Source: Pseudomonas sp. NKUCC02_KPG (GTDB taxonomy: Bacteria; Pseudomonadota; Gammaproteobacteria; Pseudomonadales; Pseudomonadaceae). From it: a stretch of 64,000 nt of DNA. Every line of letters begins with the position of its first letter. Within the stretch, counting starts at the first letter, position 1. The translations under genes were made by a program, and so were the position numbers. The notes under the pieces were generated by a model. It saw only the letters and a program-made list of their open reading frames with translations, was not told the origin of the DNA and searched no databases. The stretch covers positions 287,701 through 351,700 of the forward strand of contig NZ_JAHKRC010000004.1 of NCBI RefSeq assembly GCF_019345465.1, given 5' to 3'. This document shows positions 26,969-35,394 of this stretch, in pieces.

Positions 26969-27658
26969 ATGTTCTTACAGGGCTATGGCTCACTGATCGT
27001 CGACGGGACGCTGGCAACAATCCAGCTGGCACTGCTGTCGATGCTGCTGGCCGTCACGCTGGGACTGATCGGCGCGTCAGCCAAGCTGTCCAGGCAACCG
27101 GCCGTGCGCTACCTGGCAGCGGGCTACACCACGCTGATCCGTAGCGTGCCGGATCTGGTCATCATGCTGCTGCTGTTCTTCAGCCTGCAAATCTGGCTGA
27201 ACAACCTCACCGAATGGCTGCAGGTCGAGCAAATCGATATCAACCCGTTCGCCGCCGGGGTACTGACCCTGGGCTTCATTTACGGGGCGTATTTCACCGA
27301 AACCTTTCGCGGCGCCTTTCAGTCCGTGCCGGCAGGCCAGCTTGAGGCAGCCGTGGCGTACGGCATGAATCGGCGCCAGGTCTTCATCCGCGTGCTGTTC
27401 CCGCAAATGATGCGCTTCGCGCTGCCGGGCATCGGCAATAACTGGCAGGTACTGATCAAGGCGACCGCGCTGGTGTCGATCATCGGTTTGATCGATATCG
27501 TCAAAGTCACCCAGGATGCCGGCAAGAACTCGATGGACCTGTTCTTTTTCAGCGTGATCGGCGGGCTGATTTATCTGGCCCTGACCACGGTGTCCAACGG
27601 TGTATTGATGTGGCTTGAGCGCCGCTATTCGGTCGGCGTCAGAGGTGCCCAGCTATGA
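26969..27658 (+). CDS. Amino-acid-type ABC permease (HisQ-like)
   Basis: 229-residue inner-membrane permease. YGSLIVDGTLATIQLALLSMLLAV is the first span typical of the His/Glu/Gln/Arg/opine family, and the EAA loop reads EAAVAYGMNRRQVFIRVLFPQMM. The ATG at 26969 follows GGAGCG at the usual distance; ATGs further upstream lack a ribosome site. The 111-base gap after the binding-protein gene carries a short hairpin-prone segment (CTGCATGCAG) that could reduce permease expression relative to the receptor. Confidence 0.9.
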   Translation: MFLQGYGSLIVDGTLATIQLALLSMLLAVTLGLIGASAKLSRQPAVRYLAAGYTTLIRSVPDLVIMLLLFFSLQIWLNNLTEWLQVEQIDINPFAAGVLTLGFIYGAYFTETFRGAFQSVPAGQLEAAVAYGMNRRQVFIRVLFPQMMRFALPGIGNNWQVLIKATALVSIIGLIDIVKVTQDAGKNSMDLFFFSVIGGLIYLALTTVSNGVLMWLERRYSVGVRGAQL

Positions 27659-28368
27659 ACGAAATCATCCAGGAATACTGGAAATCCTACCTGTGGTTCG
27701 ATGGGTATCAACTCTCGGGCGTAGCCATGACCTTGTGGCTGCTGGTTGCCTCTATCGCCATCGGCGGCACCCTGGCCGTGCCGCTGGCGATAGCCCGGGT
27801 ATCGCGCAATCCGCTGCTGCGCCTTCCGGTGTGGTTCTACACCTACGTGTTTCGCGGCACCCCCTTGTACATCCAGCTGCTGATTCTCTACACCGGGATT
27901 TACAGCCTGCAGGTGGTGCGCGACCAACCGACGCTGGATGCATTCTTTCGCGAGGGCATCAACTGCACGCTGCTGGCCTTTGCCCTCAACACGTGCGCCT
28001 ACACCACGGAGATTTTCGCGGGCGCCATCCGCGCCACGCCCTATGGCGAAATTGAAGCCGGGCGCGCCTATGGCATGTCCGAGTTCACCCTGTACCGGCG
28101 CATCATCTTGCCTTCGGCGCTGCGCCGCTCGCTGCCGTTCTACAGCAACGAAGTGATCCTGATGCTGCACTCCACGACGCTGGCCTTCACCGCCACGGTG
28201 CCGGATCTGCTGAAGGTCGCCCGCGATGTGAACTCGGCCACTTACTCCTCGTTTGAAGCCTTTGGCCTGGCCGCCGTGTTGTACGCGGTGATGGTCTTTA
28301 CCCTGGTCTGGCTGTTTCGCCGCTGCGAAAACCGCTGGCTAGCCTTCTTGCAACCGCAGGCCCATTGA
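27655..28368 (+). CDS. Amino-acid-type ABC permease (HisM-like)
   Basis: 237 residues, partner of the preceding permease; ATGA overlap couples them. GYQLSGVAMTLWLLVASIAI is the first span, YVFRGTPLYIQLLILYTG is the conserved RGTP loop, and EAGRAYGMSEFTLYRRIILPSAL is the EAA loop that docks the ATPase. The composition is typical of HisM/ArtM/OccM permeases. It does not show ligand specificity. Confidence 0.9.
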   Translation: MNEIIQEYWKSYLWFDGYQLSGVAMTLWLLVASIAIGGTLAVPLAIARVSRNPLLRLPVWFYTYVFRGTPLYIQLLILYTGIYSLQVVRDQPTLDAFFREGINCTLLAFALNTCAYTTEIFAGAIRATPYGEIEAGRAYGMSEFTLYRRIILPSALRRSLPFYSNEVILMLHSTTLAFTATVPDLLKVARDVNSATYSSFEAFGLAAVLYAVMVFTLVWLFRRCENRWLAFLQPQAH

Positions 28369-28395
28369 ACCGGCGTCACCTGGAGAACATCGAGC

Positions 28396-29163
28396 ATGTA
28401 CAAACTCAGTATCGAAGGGCTGCACAAGAAGTACGGCAATCACGAAGTCCTCAAGGGCGTGTCACTCAAGGCCAAGGCCGGGGACGTGATCAGCATCATT
28501 GGCTCCAGCGGTTCAGGCAAGAGCACGTTTTTGCGCTGCATCAACTTTCTGGAACAACCCTGCGCCGGCAGCATCACGGTGAACGACGAACCCATCCGCA
28601 CCCGGCAGGATCTGAACGGGGCACTGTGCGTGGCTGACCCGCGTCAGCTGCAGAAAGTGCGGACCAAGCTGGCAATGGTGTTTCAGCATTTCAACTTGTG
28701 GCAACACATGACCGTGCTGGAAAACATCATCGAAGCCCCGGTCCATGTGCTCGGCATCAAGCGCAAGGAAGCCATCGAGCGGGCGCGCCAATACTTGCAC
28801 AAGGTGGGTCTGGCACCCGAGGTCGAAAGCAAGTACCCGTCTCACCTGTCCGGCGGTCAACAGCAGCGTGTGGCCATTGCCCGGGCACTGGCGATGGAGC
28901 CGGAGGTCATGCTGTTCGACGAACCCACCTCGGCCCTGGACCCGGAGCTGGTCGGTGAAGTGCTCAAAGTGATGCAGGCCCTGGCCGAAGAGGGCCGCAC
29001 GATGGTGGTGGTGACCCATGAAATGGGCTTTGCGCGCAATGTGTCCAACCATGTGATGTTCCTTCATCAGGGGCTGGTTGAGGAGCAAGGCCCGCCGGGC
29101 GACGTGCTGGTCAACCCCAAGAGCGAGCGCTTGACCCAATTTCTTTCCGGGCGCTTGAAGTGA
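28396..29163 (+). CDS. Amino-acid-type ABC ATPase (HisP-like)
   Basis: 255-residue ATP-binding subunit. Walker [10 protein letters not shown] near residue 38, Q-loop [12 protein letters not shown], signature [15 protein letters not shown], Walker [13 protein letters not shown], switch [11 protein letters not shown]. The insertion between residues 60 and 80 ([20 protein letters not shown]) is characteristic of the HisP subgroup. Its stop overlaps a GTG/ATG region of the M14-like gene, which continues the operon. Confidence 0.93.
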   Translation: MYKLSIEGLHKKYGNHEVLKGVSLKAKAGDVISIIGSSGSGKSTFLRCINFLEQPCAGSITVNDEPIRTRQDLNGALCVADPRQLQKVRTKLAMVFQHFNLWQHMTVLENIIEAPVHVLGIKRKEAIERARQYLHKVGLAPEVESKYPSHLSGGQQQRVAIARALAMEPEVMLFDEPTSALDPELVGEVLKVMQALAEEGRTMVVVTHEMGFARNVSNHVMFLHQGLVEEQGPPGDVLVNPKSERLTQFLSGRLK

Positions 29164-29192
29164 GCAGGCAAGTCGTTCAACAGGAGCAAGGC

Positions 29193-30293
29193 ATGACCAC
29201 AGGTTTCCCTTCACACCGCAGTTTTTCCCTCCAGCGTGAGCAGTTCCTGGCAGCGGCCAACGAGGCAGGCGCACAACTTTACGAGTACCCGCATCCACTT
29301 CGCGGCCCGTTCGGCGAGGCGCTTGGCACCGACGTTGCCCTCATTGGCAACCCCCAGGCAAAACACTTGCTGGTGGCCCTGAGCGGCACCCACGGTGTAG
29401 AGGGCTACTACGGCTCCGACTGTCAGCGCCAATGGCTGCACACCTTTGGCGAGCGCAGCCTGCCCGATGATGTCGCCGTGCTGATGATTCACCTGATCAA
29501 CCCGTGGGGCACGGCCTGGATGCGCCGGGTCAACGAAGACAATATCGACCTCAATCGCAACCACCTGGACTTCAACCAGCCACCGCCCGACAACCAGGCT
29601 TACGAAGCGTTGCACGGGATCTACACCTGCGACCAACTGCGCGGACCGCAACGCGAACAGGTCGATGCCCTGCTCAATGCACGGGTTCAGCGCGACGGCT
29701 GGTCGGCGGTGATGTCGATTGTCGAAGCGGGCCAGTATCACCATCCCGACGGGCTGTTTTACGGCGGCAATGGCGCCAGCTGGTCGAATCGCACCTTGCA
29801 CACGATCTTGCAGGAGCATGTGGCCCACGCCAGCAGCGTCATGTGCTTTGACCTGCACACCGGTGCCGGTGATTACGGCCATCCGATGCTGATGACCATC
29901 GCCCAGGCACCTTATCCGGCACTTGAGGATGCCCAGCGACTGTTTGGCCCGTGGCTGTTCACCCTGATGACCGGTGCTGGCAGCCACAGCGATACAGGCG
30001 TCGCCGCCACGGCTACCGGGTACACCTCGCAAGCGCTGATTGATGCCCTGCCGCACGTGCGGTTGATGCCGTTTGTGATCGAGTGCGGCACCTATCCCGG
30101 CGAGCAGATTCACGGGGTGTTGCGCGACGACCAGTGGCTGCACCTGCACGGTGACCTGTTCAGCCCGCAAGCCCGACAGATCAAACTCAAACTGCTGGAG
30201 CAATTCTTCCCGGCCGACCCTGACTGGCAAGAGCTTGTATGGGTGCGTACGCGGCAGATCTGGGAGCGGGCGCTAGCGTCACTTACCCGGTAG
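29193..30293 (+). CDS. M14-like metallohydrolase (DUF2817)
   Basis: 366-residue zinc hydrolase. LVALSGTHGVEGYYGSDCQ contains the HxxE zinc pair, and VMCFDLHTGAGDYGHP supplies the third histidine, as in M14 carboxypeptidases and succinylglutamate desuccinylase/aspartoacylase relatives. Likely splits an amide bond in an amino-acid conjugate. ATG at 29193 has CAGGAGCAAGGC upstream. It follows the importer ATPase by 29 bases and precedes the Rieske genes, so an import-then-hydrolyse order is plausible. Substrate unknown; no signal peptide, so cytoplasmic. Confidence 0.85.
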   Translation: MTTGFPSHRSFSLQREQFLAAANEAGAQLYEYPHPLRGPFGEALGTDVALIGNPQAKHLLVALSGTHGVEGYYGSDCQRQWLHTFGERSLPDDVAVLMIHLINPWGTAWMRRVNEDNIDLNRNHLDFNQPPPDNQAYEALHGIYTCDQLRGPQREQVDALLNARVQRDGWSAVMSIVEAGQYHHPDGLFYGGNGASWSNRTLHTILQEHVAHASSVMCFDLHTGAGDYGHPMLMTIAQAPYPALEDAQRLFGPWLFTLMTGAGSHSDTGVAATATGYTSQALIDALPHVRLMPFVIECGTYPGEQIHGVLRDDQWLHLHGDLFSPQARQIKLKLLEQFFPADPDWQELVWVRTRQIWERALASLTR

Positions 30294-30304
30294 ACCCTTG
30301 TCCT

Positions 30305-30389
30305 GTGGGAGCGGGCTTGCTCGCGATGGCATTAGCGCAGCGTGCCGGATGTGCCGTGTTGCTTGCATCGCGAGCAAGCCCGCTCCCAC
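30305..30389. repeat. REPIN, copy 3
   Basis: Arms GTGGGAGCGGGCTTGCTCGC (30305) and GCGAGCAAGCCCGCTCCCAC (ending 30389), 85 bases, between the M14-like gene and the Rieske oxygenase gene. It may separate two transcription units. Confidence 0.92.
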
Positions 30390-30478
30390 CGTTTTTTCGC
30401 GTATCCGACGCCTATCAGTTAAGAAAAACTAAAACACACAACAGTTTTAGACCTCTATTCTTACTCATGCGATGCCTC

Positions 30479-30519
30479 TTATTCTGGTCTCGTCCTCGCA
30501 CAGGGCACCACCAGAATAA
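30479..30519. promoter_or_regulatory. Inverted repeat next to the Rieske gene ribosome site
   Basis: TTATTCTGGT (30479-30488) and ACCAGAATAA (30510-30519), a perfect 10-base inverted repeat with a 21-base spacer, end two bases before the AAGGAG ribosome site of the Rieske oxygenase gene. The left arm and its continuation (TATTCTGGTCT) match a sequence at 25832-25842. It could be a LysR operator or an RNA hairpin that hides the ribosome site. Confidence 0.45.
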
Positions 30520-30533
30520 TAAGGAGAGACCGC

Positions 30534-31598
30534 ATGTTTATGCGCAACGCGTGGTATGTCGCAGCCAGTGAAACCGAGTTGGGTGAGGAGTTGCTTGCGG
30601 TCAAGCTGCTCAACGAATCTGTCGTGTTGTACCGCAAGGGTGATGGCACCCCGGTAGCCCTGGAGGATGCGTGTCCGCACCGCAAGCTGCCGCTGTCATT
30701 GGGCCGACGCAAAGGTGATGACATCGAGTGCGGCTATCACGGCCTGACCTTCGACTGCTCCGGCAGCTGCGTAAAAGCCCCTGGCAGCAGCCATGTGCCC
30801 AAAGGCGCCAAAGTGCGCAGCTACCCGCTGCAGGTGCGTTACGGCCTGATCTGGATCTGGATGGGCGACGCCGGACTGGCCGATGCCGACAAGATCTGTC
30901 ACGTACCCGAGTGGGGCGATCCTGACTGGGGCCTGAACCGTGGCGACAGCATGATCATTCCTTGCAACTACCTGTACATGACCGACAATCTGCTTGATCC
31001 GTCCCATGTGGCCTGGGTCCACCAGTCCTCTTTCGGCAATGCCGCCTGCGCCCAGGAACCGCTGCAAACCACAGTGACCGATGTCGGCGTGATCGTTTCG
31101 CGCTGGATGCGTGACGTTGAAGTCGCGCCCTTCTATGCCAAGTTCGTCAAATTCAGCGGCCACTGTGATCGCAAGCAACACTACGAAGTCCACTACCCGG
31201 CCCAGGCCATCATCAAGGCCATCTTCACCCCGGCGGGCACAGGCAGCGATGACGGCGCGCTGCATGAGCAGGTATTCCTGATGAACTCCTACAACTTCAT
31301 GACCCCCATCGACGACTCGAACACGCGCTACTACTGGTTTCAAGTGCGTAATTTCGACCAGGACAACGAGGACATTTCCCGTCAGTTTGACGAAGACGTG
31401 CGCCACGCGTTTGCCGAGGACCGGGTTGTACTCAGCGCTGTGCATCAGGGCATGACCCACAAGCGCAGCCCGAATATTGACCTGGCTTCCGACGCGGGGC
31501 CGCTGCGGTTTCGACGCAATCTCGCGCGACTGATTGCCCTTGAGCAACCCCAGGAACTGATTCCGCTGGTGTCCGCCCCGAATGCCGTGGAGGCCTGA
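30534..31598 (+). CDS. Rieske non-haem iron oxygenase, VanA-like
   Basis: 354-residue oxygenase component. The Rieske cluster ligands are CPH in DACPHRKLPLSLG and CGYH in ECGYHGLTFDC; the mononuclear iron site is DPSHVAWVH. The overall pattern is that of single-component-alpha demethylases/monooxygenases such as vanillate O-demethylase VanA and dicamba monooxygenase, which act on aromatic methyl ethers or related groups. AAGGAG precedes the ATG at 30534. The partner reductase follows at once. Substrate unknown; the surrounding amino-acid-type importer and M14 hydrolase argue against vanillate itself. Confidence 0.88.
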   Translation: MFMRNAWYVAASETELGEELLAVKLLNESVVLYRKGDGTPVALEDACPHRKLPLSLGRRKGDDIECGYHGLTFDCSGSCVKAPGSSHVPKGAKVRSYPLQVRYGLIWIWMGDAGLADADKICHVPEWGDPDWGLNRGDSMIIPCNYLYMTDNLLDPSHVAWVHQSSFGNAACAQEPLQTTVTDVGVIVSRWMRDVEVAPFYAKFVKFSGHCDRKQHYEVHYPAQAIIKAIFTPAGTGSDDGALHEQVFLMNSYNFMTPIDDSNTRYYWFQVRNFDQDNEDISRQFDEDVRHAFAEDRVVLSAVHQGMTHKRSPNIDLASDAGPLRFRRNLARLIALEQPQELIPLVSAPNAVEA

Positions 31599-31599
31599 G

Positions 31600-32697
31600 A
31601 TGAGCACTCAAACACCGGGTTTCAGCGCCTGGCGGGTGATCGACAAGCAACCTGAAAGTGCAATCATCACCTCCTTCGTCCTGGCGCCCGCAGACGGTAT
31701 CAGCCAGCTTGATTTTCGCCCCGGCCAATTCCTCACACTGCGCCTGACACTGACAGACCGCAGCACGGTGCTACGCAATTACAGCTTCAGTGCCGGCGCT
31801 ACCAATGGGTGCCAGGTGCGGATTTCGGTCAAGCGCGAACCTGCGCCCTTCGACCAGCCCCATTTGCCCTCCGGGCTGGGCTCCAGCCATCTGCACGACT
31901 GTGTGCAGGTGGGAGACCTGCTGGAAGTGGCGGGACCGTCCGGCACGTTTGTGCTGGACGAGGTCAGCACCCGGCCTGTGCTGCTGTTCAGCGGCGGGGT
32001 CGGTCTGACACCGATGGTCAGCATGCTCCACACCCTGAGCCAGCAATCCGGCCGGGCCGTGCACTTTGTGCATGCCTGCGAGAACGGGGCGGTACATGCC
32101 TTGCGCGAGGAGGTCCTGGCGCTGGCCGACAGGCGCTCGGGCATTGCCGTGCATTTCTGCTACCGCAACCCGGCTGCAGACGACAGAGGGCGTTATCACA
32201 GCGAAGGCCTGATCACGCGCCAAACCCTGCAACAGTTGCTGCCACTGGACGATTACGATGTCTACCTGTGCGGTCCCCGTCCGTTCATGCAGGCAAACTG
32301 GCGCCTGTTACGCAGCCTCGGGGTCGCCAGGGAGCGTATTCACTATGAATTTTTTGGACCGGCCGCCGTGCTGGAAGAAGACGAAGTCAGTGCGGTTGCA
32401 GAAACCGCCATCGTCCCGACTGCTGCACGCACGGATGACAACACCCTGAGTGTCTGCTTCATGCCGTCCGGCACTCGGGTGATGTGGAATGAAAGCTGTA
32501 ACTCGCTGCTGGAACTGGCCGAACAGGCCGGGCTGGAGCCCGCCTTCAACTGCCGTGCGGGGCTGTGCAACACCTGCCAGGTCCGGCTGCAGGAGGGCAC
32601 CGTGGAGTATCTGGAAGAACCCCTGGATACACCCCAACCCGGTGACATCCTGCTGTGCTGCACACGCCCCACCAGCGCCATTACCGTGCAGTTGTAG
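31600..32697 (+). CDS. Flavin/ferredoxin reductase for the Rieske oxygenase
   Basis: 365-residue electron-transfer protein from the ATG at 31600 (MSTQTPGF). Domains in order: FAD-binding (RNYSFSAG, RxYS type, near residue 58), NAD-binding (GGVGLTPMVSML and YLCGPRPFM), and a C-terminal plant-type 2Fe-2S ferredoxin with CRAGLCNTC plus earlier CNSLLELAEQAG and final LLCC. This order (reductase then ferredoxin) fits partners of Rieske oxygenases; the flavin part resembles flavohaemoprotein reductases more than VanB. It starts one base after the oxygenase stop, and terminates before a good terminator at 32710. Confidence 0.88.
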   Translation: MSTQTPGFSAWRVIDKQPESAIITSFVLAPADGISQLDFRPGQFLTLRLTLTDRSTVLRNYSFSAGATNGCQVRISVKREPAPFDQPHLPSGLGSSHLHDCVQVGDLLEVAGPSGTFVLDEVSTRPVLLFSGGVGLTPMVSMLHTLSQQSGRAVHFVHACENGAVHALREEVLALADRRSGIAVHFCYRNPAADDRGRYHSEGLITRQTLQQLLPLDDYDVYLCGPRPFMQANWRLLRSLGVARERIHYEFFGPAAVLEEDEVSAVAETAIVPTAARTDDNTLSVCFMPSGTRVMWNESCNSLLELAEQAGLEPAFNCRAGLCNTCQVRLQEGTVEYLEEPLDTPQPGDILLCCTRPTSAITVQL

Positions 32698-32709
32698 CCA
32701 GACACAAAA

Positions 32710-32738
32710 ACGCCGGGGCAAGCCCGGCGTTTTTATGA
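32710..32738. terminator. Bidirectional terminator after the reductase gene
   Basis: AAAAACGCCGGG, short loop and CCCGGCGTTTTT, between convergent ends at 32697 and 32747. The stem is GC-rich with A and T tracts on both sides. Confidence 0.88.
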
Positions 32739-32746
32739 ATCTGGTT

Positions 32747-33028
32747 TCAGGTATTGGCCTGAGGGCGCTTGTGACGCTCCATGTAACGTTCGACATACGA
32801 ACATGAAGGAATCACCTCGTACCCCATCTTGTCGGCGTAATCGAGCGCCTGCTCCGTCAATGCTGCCGCAATACCCCGACCACGCAGGGCGTTAGGCACG
32901 AACGTGCGATAGATATCCAGAGTCTGCTTGCCCAGATCCATGTAGGTCAGGTAAGCACGATGACCGTCGACAGTGGTCTCAAACTGGTGACCTGCCTGGT
33001 CATGGTGGATAGACAACGCCTCGCTCAT
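32747..33028 (-). CDS. Small GNAT-type N-acetyltransferase (YjdJ/NATD1-like)
   Basis: 93 residues. The short acetyl-CoA-binding core is present: TFVPNALRGRGIAAALTEQAL is the pyrophosphate-binding loop and helix, and VIPSCSYVERYMERH is the closing strand of this short family. The acetyl acceptor is unknown. The ATG at 33028 is preferred to 33031 because GGAG lies at five bases. Single gene. Confidence 0.9.
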   Translation of the reverse strand: MSEALSIHHDQAGHQFETTVDGHRAYLTYMDLGKQTLDIYRTFVPNALRGRGIAAALTEQALDYADKMGYEVIPSCSYVERYMERHKRPQANT

Positions 33029-33031
33029 CAT

Positions 33032-33526
33032 TGCTCCTTCGCGGGTCTTGTACCGTGACCCCTACCTTACTGTTGTTTTTCCGCCGAGGGAACTACTACG
33101 CCATCAGGCACGCGCTGCCAGCACAGAATGTGTGAACCGGCCTGATTAAAGAGTAGCCACTCTCAATGCAAATGTTCAATTCATGGGGTCGGCAATTGTC
33201 CGCAAAACAAGCCTGCTCAAACGTTTCGTCAGCCCGACAACCTTAAAGTAGCCCTGAACATTTCCGGAAGGTTGAGGCTATGACGTAGAACCACACTTAA
33301 AGTCACGTTGTGCCCTCAACGAGCACGCCCCTGACCGCACTCCAAACTGACTGTTTTACAAGCACAATCAGTTAAAGCTAGCCTATCAACAATGCTGACC
33401 AAATATTTTTTTTGGTTCTTGCGCTAGGTCATTTTACTTACTACAAGTAATGGGTACTATGTACGCCGGCTGTTTCCTCACTTTGAAGGAGCAGCTTTAA
33501 TTAGAAAGTCCTTGAAGGGGAACACG
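33032..33526. other. 495-bp non-coding leader of oprI
   Basis: No open frame worth calling. TTTACT (33433-33438) and TACTAT (33455-33460), 16 bases apart, are a fair sigma-70 promoter for oprI, leaving a leader of about 60 bases with GAAGGGG as the ribosome site. The rest (33060-33420) shows no recognised motif apart from a loose AACCTT/AAGGTT inverted repeat near 33238-33272. Confidence 0.45.
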
Positions 33527-33778
33527 ATGAACAACGTTCTGAAATTCTCTGCTCTGGCATTGGCCGCAGTTCTGGCTACCGGTTGCAGCAGCGTATCTAA
33601 AGAAACTGAAGCCCGTCTGACTGCAACTGAAGATGCAGCAGCTCGCTCCCAGGCTCGTGCTGACGAAGCCTACCGTAAAGCTGACGAAGCTCTGGCTGCT
33701 GCTCAAAAAGCACAACAGACTGCTGATGAAGCAAACGAGCGCGCTCTGCGCATGCTTGAAAAAGCAAGCCGCAAGTAA
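33527..33778 (+). CDS. oprI: Outer-membrane lipoprotein I (Lpp/Braun-type)
   Basis: 83-residue lipoprotein, one of the most abundant Pseudomonas proteins. Lipobox LATGC after a signal of 19 residues; the mature part is an alanine-rich heptad coiled coil ([20 protein letters not shown]...) ending SRK, the C-terminal lysine used to link Lpp to peptidoglycan. GAAGGGG ribosome site, strong codon bias. A terminator follows directly. The neighbouring convergent gene encodes an L,D-transpeptidase, the enzyme class that makes this link in Escherichia coli. Confidence 0.95.
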   Translation: MNNVLKFSALALAAVLATGCSSVSKETEARLTATEDAAARSQARADEAYRKADEALAAAQKAQQTADEANERALRMLEKASRK

Positions 33779-33800
33779 TAGTCCTTCGGGATTGTTATCA

Positions 33801-33829
33801 AGCCGACCTATTTATAGGTCGGCTTTTTT
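33801..33829 (+). terminator. oprI terminator
   Basis: AGCCGACCTA, short loop, TAGGTCGGCT, then T6. A strong intrinsic terminator 23 bases past the oprI stop. Confidence 0.9.
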
Positions 33830-33857
33830 ATTGCCTGCCGGCCACTAAGCAGGCAAT

Positions 33858-33895
33858 AAAAAAGCCGCCGAAGGTATTAACCGCGGCGGCTTTTT
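33858..33895. terminator. Terminator between oprI and the L,D-transpeptidase gene
   Basis: A6, GCCGCCG (33864-33870), CGGCGGC (33884-33890), T5. It works for the leftward transpeptidase gene and as a second stop for oprI. Confidence 0.85.
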
Positions 33896-33916
33896 ATTGC
33901 GCGTTTTTAGTGCGTT

Positions 33917-34963
33917 TTACTGCACGTAATCCAGAGACTGGCCATCCGCCACTGGCGAATTGGATATGCCGATCTCTGCAGGTATACCGGTCTCGGCACC
34001 CACAACAGGGAACGCCTTGTCCTTGTCTATCTGGATGTTGTTTTCCAGGGCTTTGTGCTTGAGCAAAAAGTTCATGAACGCGGCGTACTTGTTTTGCAAG
34101 TCTTCAGGGGTCAAATGGGACTTGTCGCTGACGGCCAGCAGCGAGCCATCCTTGACGTTCAACGGCTCATGGACCTCAAGGAAGACCTTGCCGCCGCTGA
34201 CACCAATCTTGTACGGCTCGTTGATGATTCGCACCGGTGTTCCGACAGGCACTATTCGCGACATTTCAAGGACGTTCTGGTTCAGCATACGGAAGCAGCC
34301 ATGGCTGGTTCCGGTACCAATGCCGAACTTGGCGTTCGAACCATGGATCAGGTAACCCGGCATGCCAAGCGTGAACTTGAAAGGGCCCAACGGGTTGTCA
34401 GGCCCTGCAGGCACGACGTTGGGCAGCGGATCGCCATTTCTGGCGTGCTCGGCCTTGATCGAAGCCGGTGGCGTCCAGGTCGGATTGGGTGTCTTGGCGG
34501 TGATCTTGGTCTGGCCCAGAGGCGAGCCCCAACCTTCGCGGCCAATCCCCAGCGGGAAGGTGTAGACCTTGCTCTGGTCCTTGGGGAAGTAATACAAACG
34601 ATATTCGGCCAGGTTGATCACGATCCCTTCACGCTTGCCCGGCGGCAGGATGAACTGGGTTGGCAACACGATATCGGTGTCGACGATCGTACCATCCAGG
34701 TTCTTCTTGACCGGCAACCAGGCATCCACTCCCGGGTTGGCTGCGATCATTTCCGAATAGCCCAGTTCGTACTTGTTTCCCAGATCAGCAAAGGAGTCTT
34801 CGTACTTGCCCTTGATGACCTGCACTTCGCCGACCACATCTTCGCCAGGCGGTGGCAGCGGGAATTCAAGCGCAACAGCGGGACCCGCAACACAAAGTGC
34901 GGCAACTGACAGGTAGCGGGTGACGGCAGGTAGGCGCGACAACATCCGGAACATCCTTCGCAT
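33917..34963 (-). CDS. L,D-transpeptidase (YkuD family)
   Basis: 348-residue periplasmic enzyme. Signal-like N-terminus (YLSVAALCVAGPAVA), a LysM-like region with KYELGYSEMIAANPGVD, then the YkuD domain with GYLIHGSNAKFGIG and catalytic SHGCFRM (Cys). The family forms 3-3 peptidoglycan cross-links or attaches Braun lipoprotein. ATG at 34963; nearby ATGs leave the start uncertain by a few residues. The gene lies tail-to-tail with oprI, which suggests but does not prove that OprI is its substrate. Confidence 0.92.
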   Translation of the reverse strand: MRRMFRMLSRLPAVTRYLSVAALCVAGPAVALEFPLPPPGEDVVGEVQVIKGKYEDSFADLGNKYELGYSEMIAANPGVDAWLPVKKNLDGTIVDTDIVLPTQFILPPGKREGIVINLAEYRLYYFPKDQSKVYTFPLGIGREGWGSPLGQTKITAKTPNPTWTPPASIKAEHARNGDPLPNVVPAGPDNPLGPFKFTLGMPGYLIHGSNAKFGIGTGTSHGCFRMLNQNVLEMSRIVPVGTPVRIINEPYKIGVSGGKVFLEVHEPLNVKDGSLLAVSDKSHLTPEDLQNKYAAFMNFLLKHKALENNIQIDKDKAFPVVGAETGIPAEIGISNSPVADGQSLDYVQ

Positions 34964-35042
34964 AATCAACGGGGGACAAAAAAGGGAGTGTACACCGCGC
35001 CCACGGGGAGCGTGAGCCGGCTAGGGCATCAAACAGGTAACA

Positions 35043-35336
35043 TCATAGTTCAAAGCGTAACTCTGGCCAGATAGGCTCGGTGCCACGCCGCTGGGACTCG
35101 ATAATTGCCCTGCACAGCGGGCATAGCCGGTGGTCTTGAAAGACCTTGCGAGTGACATCCGACCAGCGCGGCTGGGCAGGCAGCAACGAGCCACACAACG
35201 TACGGTCAATGGTGCCTCCCAGCTCCAATTGACGCGTCACCAGATGCACCCGTACCTCCTGGCAGGCGAACAGATCGAGCTGTTCGTCAGGCTCGATCAG
35301 TTGATAGGCATATAAAGACCAGGCAGGACGCGACAT
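35043..35336 (-). CDS. Small conserved-looking protein with CxxC pairs
   Basis: 97 residues. LFACQEVRVH, TLCGSLLPAQPRW and LCPLCRAIIES place four cysteines that could bind a metal. No signal peptide. ATG at 35336 has GGAGCC upstream, whereas the longer frame to 35384 starts without a ribosome site. Located between the L,D-transpeptidase and esterase genes, all leftward. Function unknown. Confidence 0.75.
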   Translation of the reverse strand: MSRPAWSLYAYQLIEPDEQLDLFACQEVRVHLVTRQLELGGTIDRTLCGSLLPAQPRWSDVTRKVFQDHRLCPLCRAIIESQRRGTEPIWPELRFEL

Positions 35337-35394
35337 CGGGGGCTCCAAATCGGGGGGGCGCCACCTTAGCCGAAACACTGCCACTAGAAAAGCA

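Noticed and set aside
30534..32697. Vanillate O-demethylase vanAB
   Set aside because: The oxygenase is VanA-like, but the reductase order and flavin motif differ from VanB and the context is an amino-acid-type importer, so the symbol was not used.
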